Below, in pieces: positions 1-8,375 of a stretch of DNA of 64,000 bases (the first letter of the stretch is position 1; the number at the start of each line of letters is the position of its first letter). Source of the stretch: Pseudovibrio sp947494035. GTDB lineage: Bacteria; Pseudomonadota; Alphaproteobacteria; Rhizobiales; Stappiaceae. The notes under the pieces are model-generated. The model saw nothing but the letters and a program-made list of their open reading frames with translations, was not told the DNA's origin and did no database searches. The DNA is taken from the NCBI GenBank assembly GCA_947494035.1, contig CANLTN010000003.1:186001-250000 (forward strand), written 5' to 3'. Made by a program: the position numbers and the translations under genes.

Positions 1-361
1 CTTCTCCGAGCAGCACGTTATAGGTCCGCACAGCAGCACCCGTCGACATGCTGTCCACCATGATGCCCTTTTCACGAAACGGCCCTTTGCGGGCCTCAGG
101 AAACGGCTTCAGCTCATCACCGCAACCAATCAGAAGAACCTCGATACCGTCAGCTTCCTCAAGGATCTGCGAGAGCGCCTCATCAGTAATCTCGTCAAAG
201 CACGTCGGCGACCAGCCATAAACACCGGACGGAACACACATCAAAGATCCACGATGGGACATGTCAGCAAAGCGAAACCCGCCGTTTCCGTAGGCGTCGA
301 TCTGAACCATGCTCGGAAAGTGCGCATCCCGCAATTCCAATGGCTCTCCACGTTTTCCCAT
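1..361 (-). CDS. Mth938-like (DUF498) domain protein, 3' end cut by window
   Basis: Small cytosolic protein of the Mth938/NDUFAF3-like fold, often found beside secDF in alphaproteobacteria. Its biochemical role is not settled; NDUFAF3 relatives assist complex I assembly. The frame opens with ATG at 361 (MGKRGEPLELRD...) and stays open to base 1, giving about 120 residues. Family-like stretches include IDAYGNGGFRFADMSHRGS near the N-terminus and EVLLIGCGDELKPFP in the middle. A strong ribosome-binding site, GGAGGTC, sits four bases before the ATG and decides the start. It lies downstream of secF on the same strand, but a terminator and a palindrome separate them, so it may be transcribed separately. 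Confidence 0.8.
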   Translation of the reverse strand, partial: MGKRGEPLELRDAHFPSMVQIDAYGNGGFRFADMSHRGSLMCVPSGVYGWSPTCFDEITDEALSQILEEADGIEVLLIGCGDELKPFPEARKGPFREKGIMVDSMSTGAAVRTYNVLLGE

Positions 362-385
362 AATGACCTCCGGTGGGCTGCTATA

Positions 386-428
386 GCGTATTCCCGAAAA
401 GTGGGTCCGGTTTCGGAGAAGAATACGC
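386..428. repeat. Intergenic palindrome of the dispersed rhizobial type
   Basis: Near-perfect inverted repeat: GCGTATTC (386-393) pairs with GAATACGC (421-428), and inside it CCGAAA pairs with TTTCGG. The core reads ATTCCCGAAAAGTGGG, which resembles a palindromic intergenic sequence I know to be scattered through many Hyphomicrobiales genomes. It sits between secF and the Mth938-like gene. Copy number in this genome cannot be judged from one window. Confidence 0.55.
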
Positions 429-540
429 GTGAAAATAAACGCCTAGAGCTTGGTGCGTGAATTCATATGAACGCGACATGCTCTAAGCCCAGTATACGTG
501 CAAACTGATAGACCCTGTTTAATTACACGCGAGGGAATGT

Positions 541-582
541 CCAATAGAAAATGGGGCTGACCACAACTGTGCTCAGCCCCAT
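541..582 (-). terminator. Rho-independent terminator after secF
   Basis: A perfect 10-bp stem (ATGGGGCTGA at 551-560 with TCAGCCCCAT at 573-582) is followed, on the minus strand, by TTTCTATT. It lies 25 bases past the secF stop and should close the yajC-secD-secF transcript. Confidence 0.75.
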
Positions 583-607
583 CCAAAACCCTATCTGCGT
601 CTACGGA

Positions 608-1549
608 TTACGTAGATTTAGAAGGAGACGTTTCATCATCTTTTCTATCAAAAGCATTGGCGCGAAGCTTCATTAGCATGAGCAACGGCGCTGCAAGGAA
701 GATAGAAGAGTAAGTACCGATCACGATACCGAAGATCATTGCCAGCACAAACGACTGGATCACTTCACCACCCAGGAAGTACAACGCAAACAGGGCCAGC
801 AAGGTGGTCACAGATGTCATTGTTGTACGGGACAGGGTCTCGTTGATGGACTTATCAAGCAGTTCTTCCAGAGAAAGACGCTTATAACGACGCAGGTTCT
901 CGCGGATACGGTCATAAACAACCACCGTATCGTTGAGCGAGTAACCGATGATCGTCAGCACCGCAGCAATACTGGACAATGTAAAGTCCAGATGCAGAAG
1001 CGAGAACAAGCCGATCGTCAGCACGATATCATTGAAGGTGGTTATGATCGCGCCAACTGCGAACTGCCATTCAAAGCGGAACCAGATGTAAAACATGATC
1101 ATGAGTAAAGCAGACCCCACGGCCAGCACGCCTGCATAAGCAAGCTCACCGGACACGCGCGGCCCAACCACTTCAGTTCTGCGGAATTCATAGTCTTCGG
1201 CAAAGGTTGCGCGAACACTTTCAACCACACTCTGCTGTGAACTCTCTTCATCACCCTGAGATTCAATGCGGATCAGAACTTCAGAGGGATCTCCGAACTC
1301 CTGCACCTGAATATCACCCAGATTAAGCCCGCCGAGAGATTGACGAATTTGAGCAAGATCGGCAGGGCCGCTCTTGGATCGCAGTTCAATCAGTGTACCG
1401 CCTTTGAAGTCAATGCCGTAGTTCAGACCAATTGTCAGGAACAGCACGACGGCCAGAACCGCAACAATTGCAGACAACGGAAAACTCAACACCCGCCAAT
1501 GCATAAAGCGGAAATTGGTTTGCTCCGGAACAAGTCTAAGAAGTTTCAT
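608..1549 (-). CDS. secF: Protein translocase subunit SecF
   Basis: Inner-membrane RND-type partner of SecD that uses the proton-motive force to pull exported proteins through SecYEG. It has 313 residues, normal for the family. An N-terminal membrane helix (about 22-42) is followed by the GIDFKGG motif (45-51), a periplasmic domain, and five C-terminal helices with the segment GYSLNDTVVVYDRIRENLRR. A short charged tail follows the last helix. The ATG lies 15 bases downstream of secD, so the two are co-transcribed and probably translationally coupled. Confidence 0.95.
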   Translation of the reverse strand: MKLLRLVPEQTNFRFMHWRVLSFPLSAIVAVLAVVLFLTIGLNYGIDFKGGTLIELRSKSGPADLAQIRQSLGGLNLGDIQVQEFGDPSEVLIRIESQGDEESSQQSVVESVRATFAEDYEFRRTEVVGPRVSGELAYAGVLAVGSALLMIMFYIWFRFEWQFAVGAIITTFNDIVLTIGLFSLLHLDFTLSSIAAVLTIIGYSLNDTVVVYDRIRENLRRYKRLSLEELLDKSINETLSRTTMTSVTTLLALFALYFLGGEVIQSFVLAMIFGIVIGTYSSIFLAAPLLMLMKLRANAFDRKDDETSPSKST

Positions 1550-1564
1550 GAGGCATGCTCCGCA

Positions 1565-3169
1565 TTAAATTGGCAGTTTGGATGGACGCTTGCGCTTCAC
1601 CCACATTGCAATGAGGAAACGCGACACCGTGAACGCTGAGAACACAGTGGTGAAAATCCCGACCATCAACGTCACAGCAAAGCCTTTAACTGGGCCAGAG
1701 CCGATGGAGAACAGGATCACAGCCACAATCAACGTGGTGATGTTTGCATCCAAAATTGTGCCAAGTGCACGGCTGAAACCGGCATCAATCGAGCCGATAG
1801 CAGACCGCCCTGCCCGCGCTTCTTCACGAATACGTTCATAAATCAGCACGTTGGCATCAACCGCCATACCAATCGTCAAAACGACACCCGCGATACCCGG
1901 CAAGGTCAACGTCGCCTGAAGCGTGGTGAGAACACCAAAGATCAGGAAGATGTTTGCCGCAAGAGCCAGGTTCGCAATCACACCAAACTGCCCATAGGCC
2001 GCCAACATGAAGATCACCACGGCAGCTGCCGCAACAAGAGACGCGATTTTACCGCTATCGATGGAATCCTGACCAAGGCCCGGCCCAACTGAACGCTCTT
2101 CAACCACATCCAAACGCGCCGGAAGCGCACCTGCACGCAGCAAAACAGCAAGATCGTTTGCACCATCAACGGTAAAGTTACCGGAGATCTGTCCAGAACC
2201 ACCCGTAATTGCCTGACGGATAACCGGAGCAGTAATCACTTCGTCATCCAGCACGATTGCGAACGGACGCCCAACATTTGCACGGGTCACATCTGCGAAG
2301 ATGCGGGCACCGGTCGTGTTGAAGCGGAAGTTCACAACAGGCTCGTTGGTCTGATGGTCAAACGCAACAGAAGCGTCCTGCAGCTCTTCACCAGTCAGCA
2401 ACGGGGACTCATCAAGCAGATAAGGCTGGCCGTCAGAACCTTCAACAACCATCGTACCAACTGGCGGACGACCCTGAAGTGCCTGAGACGCGCTCATTTC
2501 CTGACTGACGAGATGGAAGGTCAACTGTGCAGTTGCGCCAATGATATCCTTCAGACGCTGAGGATCGGACTCGCCCGGTGCCTCAACAAGGATACGGTCA
2601 GTACCCTGACGCTGAATGGAAGGCTCCGTAGTGCCCAGTTCATCAACACGACGACGGATCACCTCAATAGACTGGCTGACAACCGAAGCAAGGCGCATGT
2701 CCAGCCCTTCCTCGGAAAACGCCATACGGAACAGGCCGTCACCCTGAGGCTCAAGCACAAATTCATTCACCGTAGCTCCGCCAAAAACGCCGGAGTTAAG
2801 GGGATTGACCAGTTCAGAAAGCCGTCGTTCAGCTTCGTCAAAGCGCGTATTGTCACGAATACGCACCTGCACGGCATCCCCTTGAATACCCAGTCCGGTG
2901 TAACCGATCCTCGGGTTTTCGCGCAGGGCCTGGCGGATACTACCAACCAGCTGCCTGAACTGCTTTTCCTTGTAATCTTCCTTATCAACCTCGTAGAGCA
3001 GATAAGCACCGCCCTGAAGGTCAAGACCAAGTACAATCTGGCGTTTTGGCATGAAATCTGGCCATGATTGTACGGTACTTGCCGGGAAGAAGTTCGGCAA
3101 TGTTGTTAAGATACCGCCCAGCACCACAACGATAATCAGGGCGATTTTCCAACGCGCGAAATGAAGCAT
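1565..3169 (-). CDS. secD: Protein translocase subunit SecD
   Basis: Larger RND-like partner of SecF in the Sec holotranslocon, acting after translocation to release and pull substrates on the periplasmic side. It has 534 residues: a first membrane helix (about 8-30), the GLDLQGG motif at 48-54, the long P1 periplasmic region, and five membrane helices near the C-terminus with the segment MAVDANVLIYERIREE. Length matches alphaproteobacterial SecD, which is shorter than that of E. coli. It lies between yajC and secF in the usual order. Confidence 0.95.
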   Translation of the reverse strand: MLHFARWKIALIIVVVLGGILTTLPNFFPASTVQSWPDFMPKRQIVLGLDLQGGAYLLYEVDKEDYKEKQFRQLVGSIRQALRENPRIGYTGLGIQGDAVQVRIRDNTRFDEAERRLSELVNPLNSGVFGGATVNEFVLEPQGDGLFRMAFSEEGLDMRLASVVSQSIEVIRRRVDELGTTEPSIQRQGTDRILVEAPGESDPQRLKDIIGATAQLTFHLVSQEMSASQALQGRPPVGTMVVEGSDGQPYLLDESPLLTGEELQDASVAFDHQTNEPVVNFRFNTTGARIFADVTRANVGRPFAIVLDDEVITAPVIRQAITGGSGQISGNFTVDGANDLAVLLRAGALPARLDVVEERSVGPGLGQDSIDSGKIASLVAAAAVVIFMLAAYGQFGVIANLALAANIFLIFGVLTTLQATLTLPGIAGVVLTIGMAVDANVLIYERIREEARAGRSAIGSIDAGFSRALGTILDANITTLIVAVILFSIGSGPVKGFAVTLMVGIFTTVFSAFTVSRFLIAMWVKRKRPSKLPI

Positions 3170-3264
3170 GAGTATATGCCCCGTCCTAGTATGGGCAGAC
3201 CGCTCTTACCGCGGCATATGCCGAAACAGGAGAGCGGTCTGAAGCTACAAGCATCAAGGCGCGA

Positions 3265-3594
3265 TTATTCGCCGTCCTTGACAGGTTCACCTTTGGAGCG
3301 AACCTCCTGGATCATCGCACGAGCAATACGCACACGCGTACCTTCCGCAATGTCCACCTGCAGTTCAGCTTCATCAACAACCTTGGCAACTTTACCAATC
3401 AGGCCACCAGCGGTTACAACAGTATCGCCACGGCGCAGATTGTTCACCATCTCCTGGTGAGACTTCATCTTCTGACGCTGAGGCCGGATGATCAGGAACC
3501 ACATAATCACAAAGATCAGAACGAATGGCACGATGGACATAAGAACGTCCGGTGCACCACCTGCGACCTGTGCGTAGGCAGGGGTAATAAGCAT
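3265..3594 (-). CDS. yajC: Preprotein translocase subunit YajC
   Basis: Single-pass membrane accessory of the SecDF complex, 109 residues. The N-terminus MLITPAYAQV is short; the membrane helix spans about 19-37 and is followed by the diagnostic RPQRQKMKSHQEM. The cytosolic tail has the family pattern LRRGDTVVTAGGLIGKVAKV. The gene heads the yajC-secD-secF operon, 95 bases before secD. A GGAGA sequence precedes the ATG. Confidence 0.95.
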   Translation of the reverse strand: MLITPAYAQVAGGAPDVLMSIVPFVLIFVIMWFLIIRPQRQKMKSHQEMVNNLRRGDTVVTAGGLIGKVAKVVDEAELQVDIAEGTRVRIARAMIQEVRSKGEPVKDGE

Positions 3595-3908
3595 TAGTTT
3601 CTCCTTACCACAGATTCAAAAAAAACCTGATGGCGTTCATTAAACAATTGGCGAAGCAGCCCTCACCAAAAATGACCTTGGCCCGAAAGAACAAGGATTT
3701 TGCGCTGGACTATACAGTCCACTCCAGTGTTTTCAAGGCATTGACATGCTAACTGGGACTTTCCCCAAGAGTATTGGTCATGTTACAGCTGTAGATAGGG
3801 ATACTTGACCCCGGATCAAAGAGCTGAACCGCCCCCGAGACAATTTTTTGCCTCGTTTATTTGCGTATTACGCACGTCAGCGTACCTGAGTTAATCACGT
3901 GGATACAC

Positions 3909-4802
3909 ATGACCACCAATGAAAACACTTCTGAAGTCGCCCTTCTTACTTCCAAACTGGACGAGATTGTCGCCCTGCTGGCAAGCTCTCTTCCAACACC
4001 TCCGGCGCCCGTCAGTTTCGACGAAGCCGACGCATTTGTATTCCATCCGTCCCCGTTTAAGCTCGCTCCCGTCCCCAAAGTCAACCGGGTTGATATTAGC
4101 TTGCTAAAGGGTGTCGATCACTCCAAAAAAATGTTGATGGACAACACTGTCAGGTTCGCCGAAGGCCTTCCTGCCAATAACGTGCTCCTGTGGGGCGCAC
4201 GAGGCATGGGTAAGTCTTCATTGGTGAAATCCGCTCACGCAGCCATCAACGCAAAGCACGCCAACTCAAAAACCATCAGAAAGCTCGTTCTCATCGAGAT
4301 TCACCGCGAGGACATCGAAGCCCTCCCCGCGCTCATGAACGAGCTACGCGGCCAGCCCTGCAACTTCATCATCTTCTGTGATGATCTGTCCTTCGACGGT
4401 GATGACACCAGCTATAAAAGCCTTAAAGCAGCCCTCGATGGCGGAATTGAGGGTCGCCCAGCAAATGTTCTGTTCTATGCGACATCTAACCGCAGGCACC
4501 TGCTGCCGCGCGATATGATGGAAAACGAACGCTCCACCGCCATTCATGCCAGCGAAGCTGTAGAGGAGAAAGTCTCGCTGTCTGATCGCTTTGGCCTATG
4601 GATCGGATTCCACAAGTGCTCGCAGGACGAATATCTGGATATGATCAACGGCTATACAGAGCACTTTGGCCTGAAGATAGAACCGGACCAGCTACGCGCA
4701 CAGGCTCTGGAATGGTCAACAACCCGCGGTGCCCGCTCGGGCCGTGTGGCATGGCAGTTCATTCAGGATCTGGCAGGCCGCCTCGGTCAAAAGCTTTCTT
4801 AA
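3909..4802 (+). CDS. DUF815 family AAA-type ATPase
   Basis: Predicted cytosolic P-loop ATPase of 297 residues. The Walker A motif GARGMGKSS is at about 96-104 and the Walker B stretch FIIFCDDL at about 153-160; YATSNRRHLLPRDM follows, as in the DUF815 family. The biological role of the family is not established. An upstream TTG (3861) extends the frame, but the ATG at 3909 is preferred because the extension has no family resemblance. It diverges from yajC across a 314-base spacer; DUF815 genes next to yajC are common in alphaproteobacteria, a linkage that may hint at envelope function. Confidence 0.85.
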   Translation: MTTNENTSEVALLTSKLDEIVALLASSLPTPPAPVSFDEADAFVFHPSPFKLAPVPKVNRVDISLLKGVDHSKKMLMDNTVRFAEGLPANNVLLWGARGMGKSSLVKSAHAAINAKHANSKTIRKLVLIEIHREDIEALPALMNELRGQPCNFIIFCDDLSFDGDDTSYKSLKAALDGGIEGRPANVLFYATSNRRHLLPRDMMENERSTAIHASEAVEEKVSLSDRFGLWIGFHKCSQDEYLDMINGYTEHFGLKIEPDQLRAQALEWSTTRGARSGRVAWQFIQDLAGRLGQKLS

Positions 4803-4846
4803 AAAGCAAGAGCACGCCGCGTGAAGATCATCACCACGGCGTGCTC
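4803..4846 (-). terminator. Terminator of the nlpD transcript
   Basis: GAGCACGCCG (4810-4819) pairs perfectly with CGGCGTGCTC (4837-4846). Read on the minus strand, the hairpin is followed by TTGCTTTTT. It also follows the DUF815 stop at once, so it may act as a convergent barrier for both genes. Confidence 0.75.
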
Positions 4847-4930
4847 TGGTATGAAAAAGGTCTCCGCAACGCCTCTCCCCGAAAGGATCGGCAAAAAGGA
4901 ACCCTCCCCTTATTGCTCTTCAAAAACCCG

Positions 4931-6676
4931 TTAGGACCGCGGTAGATGTTTCATCGGATCTACCGGCTTATTGTCCTTACGAAGCTCAAAATGTAGCTGG
5001 GGCTGTGTCACCGAGCCAGTCGCACCGGCCATGGCGATGGTCTGCCCACGGCGGACAACATCCCCGCGGCGCACCTTCAGCTCCTTGTTATGGGCATAAG
5101 CTGAGACCCAACCGTTATCATGGCGGATCAGAACCAGATTGCCGAAGCCCTTCAACTCGTTACCAGCGTAAACGATGGTCCCGTCTTCAGCAGCTTTAAT
5201 GTCTGTGCCCGATGGAACAGCCAGATTGATGCCGTCATTTTTGGACCCACCCGGTTTCACACCAAAGTCAGAGATAATCCGCCCGCGCACAGGCCAACGG
5301 AAAGTTGCTTCTTCAGCTGGTGACGCTGCTGGAGCCTTGGCGGATTGAACCGGCTGCACAGGCGCTGGCTGCGCAGATTGTGACGGCTCCAGACGAACCA
5401 TGTCTGATTCCTCTCTGCGTCCAACAGGCAACATTGAAGTCTCTGGCTCTTGGACACTGGCCGTATGAACAGGCGCAGGAGCAAGAGAATTGGCAAGGGT
5501 ACGCTGCGTCGCCACCGGAGGTGCAACAGGCTGCGGCCTCACGTTCGCGACCGCAACGCGCTTAGGCTTGGGCACAACATTTGCCGAAGTGATATTGGCA
5601 ACCGCCACCGGACGCTGCGCCGAATAAACCTGTGGCTTGCTCTTTGGCGTTACCGAAACACGCAGTGGAAGTGGGCTGCTTCCATGCTGACCCACAACCG
5701 GCGCCCCATAAGCTGTTTGCGGAGCGGCTGACTGCGGCACGACAATCGGCGCCAAAGACTGGCTGCGATAGGTCGTTGGCTGTTGCTGCTCACGATACAC
5801 CTGAGGAGGAACTGGCTGGCGAATAGGTTCCAGCGACGATCCCGGCACAACCGCAGCTGGCGCGCCCTGCTGGATTGGATAAGCAGGCGGCGGAGCATCG
5901 CTGTAAACCGGACGCGAGCGCTCCCCCACATTGCCCGGTGGAATCAAAGCCGATGCAATTCTGGTGGTAAAGGCATCCTGCGACTGTCTGGAAGCGCTAC
6001 TCTGCCCGTTGGCATTTAAAGGAGTAACATATTGCCCCGGAATAGAAGCGGTGGTCAGACCCTGATCACTACCAGAAGATAACTGATGCGGCATCACCCG
6101 GTCACCGGCATTCGGTGACCAGTTTGCCTCGCGAACCATCTTCACCGGGATCACAACGGAATCACCCGTCTGCAACGCCGAACTCACGGTCACTCTATTG
6201 GCACGGAGGATCTCATTTTTTGGCACACGGTAGCGCCAGGCAAGGCTCTCAACGCTCTCGTCCGGTTTGAGCGTCACAACTTGACCACCAACAGGCGTCC
6301 AGCCGTACCCGTCTTCATTGGGCGCCTTGGCAAGAACAACAGGAACCCGAGCACCCGGACGCTCCTGCGTACCCTCAGCAACACGCTTGGTCGAAAAAGT
6401 CGGCTGCCACGTCTGCTCTGATCCTGTCGAGACTGGAGCAAGGCTCGAGACTGACGCTGGCAAACCAGCACCGCGACGAAGATCAGGTCTCAAACTGTTG
6501 GGTTGGAGTCCAGGCGTCACAACAACGGCAGTTTGCGCCGGAGATGTTGGTTGCTCAACATATTCTGATTGACCAAACCGGCCCACATTACTGTTGCAGC
6601 CAACGAGGCCGGCTGATAGCAAAAACAATGCAACACCGCGCCGTAATCTGGCTTTCTCACGGGAATGAAACTGCAT
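4931..6676 (-). CDS. nlpD: NlpD-like lipoprotein, LysM plus degenerate M23 domain
   Basis: Probable outer-membrane lipoprotein that activates a cell-division amidase. The ATG at 6676 is preferred over a TTG five codons upstream because AGGG precedes it. The signal segment ends in the lipobox LVGC (Cys about 27). A LysM domain covers about 132-178 (TLKPDESVESLAWRYRVP). A long Pro/Gln/Ser-rich linker leads to a C-terminal M23/LytM domain (about 460-580). There the first metal-ligand pair is replaced (NDGIN where active enzymes have H-x-G-x-D), and the last motif reads QLHFELR instead of HLHFE. YAHN is kept. E. coli NlpD and EnvC are likewise inactive activators. It lies downstream of pcm, the reverse of a frequent order. 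Confidence 0.88.
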   Translation of the reverse strand: MQFHSREKARLRRGVALFLLSAGLVGCNSNVGRFGQSEYVEQPTSPAQTAVVVTPGLQPNSLRPDLRRGAGLPASVSSLAPVSTGSEQTWQPTFSTKRVAEGTQERPGARVPVVLAKAPNEDGYGWTPVGGQVVTLKPDESVESLAWRYRVPKNEILRANRVTVSSALQTGDSVVIPVKMVREANWSPNAGDRVMPHQLSSGSDQGLTTASIPGQYVTPLNANGQSSASRQSQDAFTTRIASALIPPGNVGERSRPVYSDAPPPAYPIQQGAPAAVVPGSSLEPIRQPVPPQVYREQQQPTTYRSQSLAPIVVPQSAAPQTAYGAPVVGQHGSSPLPLRVSVTPKSKPQVYSAQRPVAVANITSANVVPKPKRVAVANVRPQPVAPPVATQRTLANSLAPAPVHTASVQEPETSMLPVGRREESDMVRLEPSQSAQPAPVQPVQSAKAPAASPAEEATFRWPVRGRIISDFGVKPGGSKNDGINLAVPSGTDIKAAEDGTIVYAGNELKGFGNLVLIRHDNGWVSAYAHNKELKVRRGDVVRRGQTIAMAGATGSVTQPQLHFELRKDNKPVDPMKHLPRS

Positions 6677-6765
6677 AATCGCCCTACCCAATACAAATAA
6701 AAGGCTAACCGCCGTGAGTTTAATGACAACAGAGTTGATAAAGACTTAATTAAAGTTTCATTCCC

Positions 6766-7458
6766 CTACAATTTCGCAGCGATCCCCGGCGTCAACGACA
6801 GGTAGCGGAAACGTCCGAGCTCTCTCTCGTCCAGTCCGCGCCCACCCTTGTCATATTGCATCAGTCGGCAAAGCCCGCTTTCATGCTTGAGCGGTGCCAA
6901 AAGACGACCACCGGGCGCAAGCCGGTCAAACAGGAAACCCGGCACCCTATCCAGCGCACCATTCAGGATAATCCGATCAAACGGCCCACCCTCTTCCTCT
7001 TCACTCACAGGGGCAACAAGGCCATCGGCATGAACCACATCCACATTGGTGATCCTGCAGGACCTCAGCCGGTCCCGCGCCAGATCAGCCAGCGTACGAT
7101 ATCGCTCCAGCGAGACAATGCGGTCGCAAATATTGGAAAGCACAGCACACTGGTATCCGGACCCGCTGCCGATCTCCAAAAGAGAATGGTCAGGTTTCAT
7201 CTGCAGAAAGTCCGCCACCTTCCCGATCAAGGACGGCTGCGTGCTCATCTGCCCGCAATCAATGGGAAATGCACGATCTTCATAGGCCAGAAATTGCTGG
7301 CTCGCTGACAAGAATATCTTCCGGGGAATAGCTTCCAGAGCGCCCAGAACCTCCTGATTTCGCACGCCCTCAGACCGCAGTTTCATCACCCATGCCGCTT
7401 GTTTGGCAAGGCTCTCGTCAGCGCGGCCCGCTTCATCGGCAAATAGACTGTCATCCAT
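6766..7458 (-). CDS. pcm: Protein-L-isoaspartate O-methyltransferase
   Basis: Repairs isomerised aspartate and asparagine residues in ageing proteins using S-adenosylmethionine; cytosolic. It has 230 residues from the ATG at 7458, which has GGAG eight bases upstream; a GTG three codons earlier is less likely. The SAM-binding loop LEIGSGSGYQC lies at about 94-104, preceded by the family segment MSTQPSLIGKVADFL. It sits between surE and nlpD, a classical surE-pcm-nlpD stress cluster. Confidence 0.92.
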   Translation of the reverse strand: MDDSLFADEAGRADESLAKQAAWVMKLRSEGVRNQEVLGALEAIPRKIFLSASQQFLAYEDRAFPIDCGQMSTQPSLIGKVADFLQMKPDHSLLEIGSGSGYQCAVLSNICDRIVSLERYRTLADLARDRLRSCRITNVDVVHADGLVAPVSEEEEGGPFDRIILNGALDRVPGFLFDRLAPGGRLLAPLKHESGLCRLMQYDKGGRGLDERELGRFRYLSLTPGIAAKL

Positions 7459-7524
7459 TTTCAACACTCCGTCTATCTGCAGTATGGAGCCTGCTGGCGC
7501 ACCAGCAAGCTCTGCTTAATCCAG

Positions 7525-8289
7525 TCAGGATTTTTCGATAACCTTTTCCAACTGCCCCATCAGCTCATTGGCTGTCAGGTTCAGATGCAGTGGTGTAACC
7601 GAAATATAGCCTTCTTTCAGAGCCCCGATATCCGTACCTTCACGCGCACTTGGCACCCGATTGTTAAAGGCCAGCCAGTGGTACGGATTTCCGCGACCAT
7701 CCCGGCGGCTTTCAATGTAAAGCGAACCTGCATCGCGCTTGCCCTGACGCGCGATCTTGATTCCCTTGACCATATCAGGCGCATCTTTCGGGAAGTTCAC
7801 GTTCAAAAGCGTATCGGATGGCAGCTCAAACTCCAGCAGGGAGCGGATTACACCAACAGCATGCGCCTCTGCGGTGTCGTAGCTCGGACCAAACTCGGAG
7901 CCAAACGCATAGGCCTGCGACAGCGCAATGGAGCGAATGCCAAGCAGCGTGCCTTCCATAGCCGCAGCAACGGTGCCCGAATACGTCACATCATCAGCGA
8001 TGTTTGCGCCGCGGTTAATACCAGACAGAACCAGATCAGGCGGCGTGTCCATAATGGAGCGCAGCGCCATGATCACGCAATCCGTTGGTGTCCCACGCAC
8101 AGCAAAGCGACGGCTGTCAATTTCACGCACGCGCAAAGGATCATTCAAAGACAAAGAGTGAGCCACGCCGCTCTGGTCGGTTTCCGGCGCTACAATCCAA
8201 ACATCATCTGAAATCTGCCGCGCAATGCGCTCCAGAACCTCAAGCCCCTCGGCGTGGATTCCATCATCGTTGGTCAGTAAGATACGCAT
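7525..8289 (-). CDS. surE: 5'/3'-nucleotidase SurE
   Basis: Metal-dependent nucleoside monophosphate phosphatase of 254 residues. The start at 8289 yields the canonical N-terminus MRILLTNDDGIHAEG with the metal-binding DD pair at 8-9. The frame extends nine codons upstream, but the family begins here. Further conserved segments are SGVAHSLSL, GTPTDCV and SGINRGANIADDVTYSGTVAAA. A stem-loop lies just after the stop (about 7490-7515), before pcm; it has no U-tract and may be a processing site. Confidence 0.93.
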   Translation of the reverse strand: MRILLTNDDGIHAEGLEVLERIARQISDDVWIVAPETDQSGVAHSLSLNDPLRVREIDSRRFAVRGTPTDCVIMALRSIMDTPPDLVLSGINRGANIADDVTYSGTVAAAMEGTLLGIRSIALSQAYAFGSEFGPSYDTAEAHAVGVIRSLLEFELPSDTLLNVNFPKDAPDMVKGIKIARQGKRDAGSLYIESRRDGRGNPYHWLAFNNRVPSAREGTDIGALKEGYISVTPLHLNLTANELMGQLEKVIEKS

Positions 8290-8375
8290 CTCGCAGCAAT
8301 TCCTCATGTAATTCAAACTGATCCGACGGAAGGATTGCCCGGTCCTCCCGTCAGATAATCGGTTATACCGAGTGT

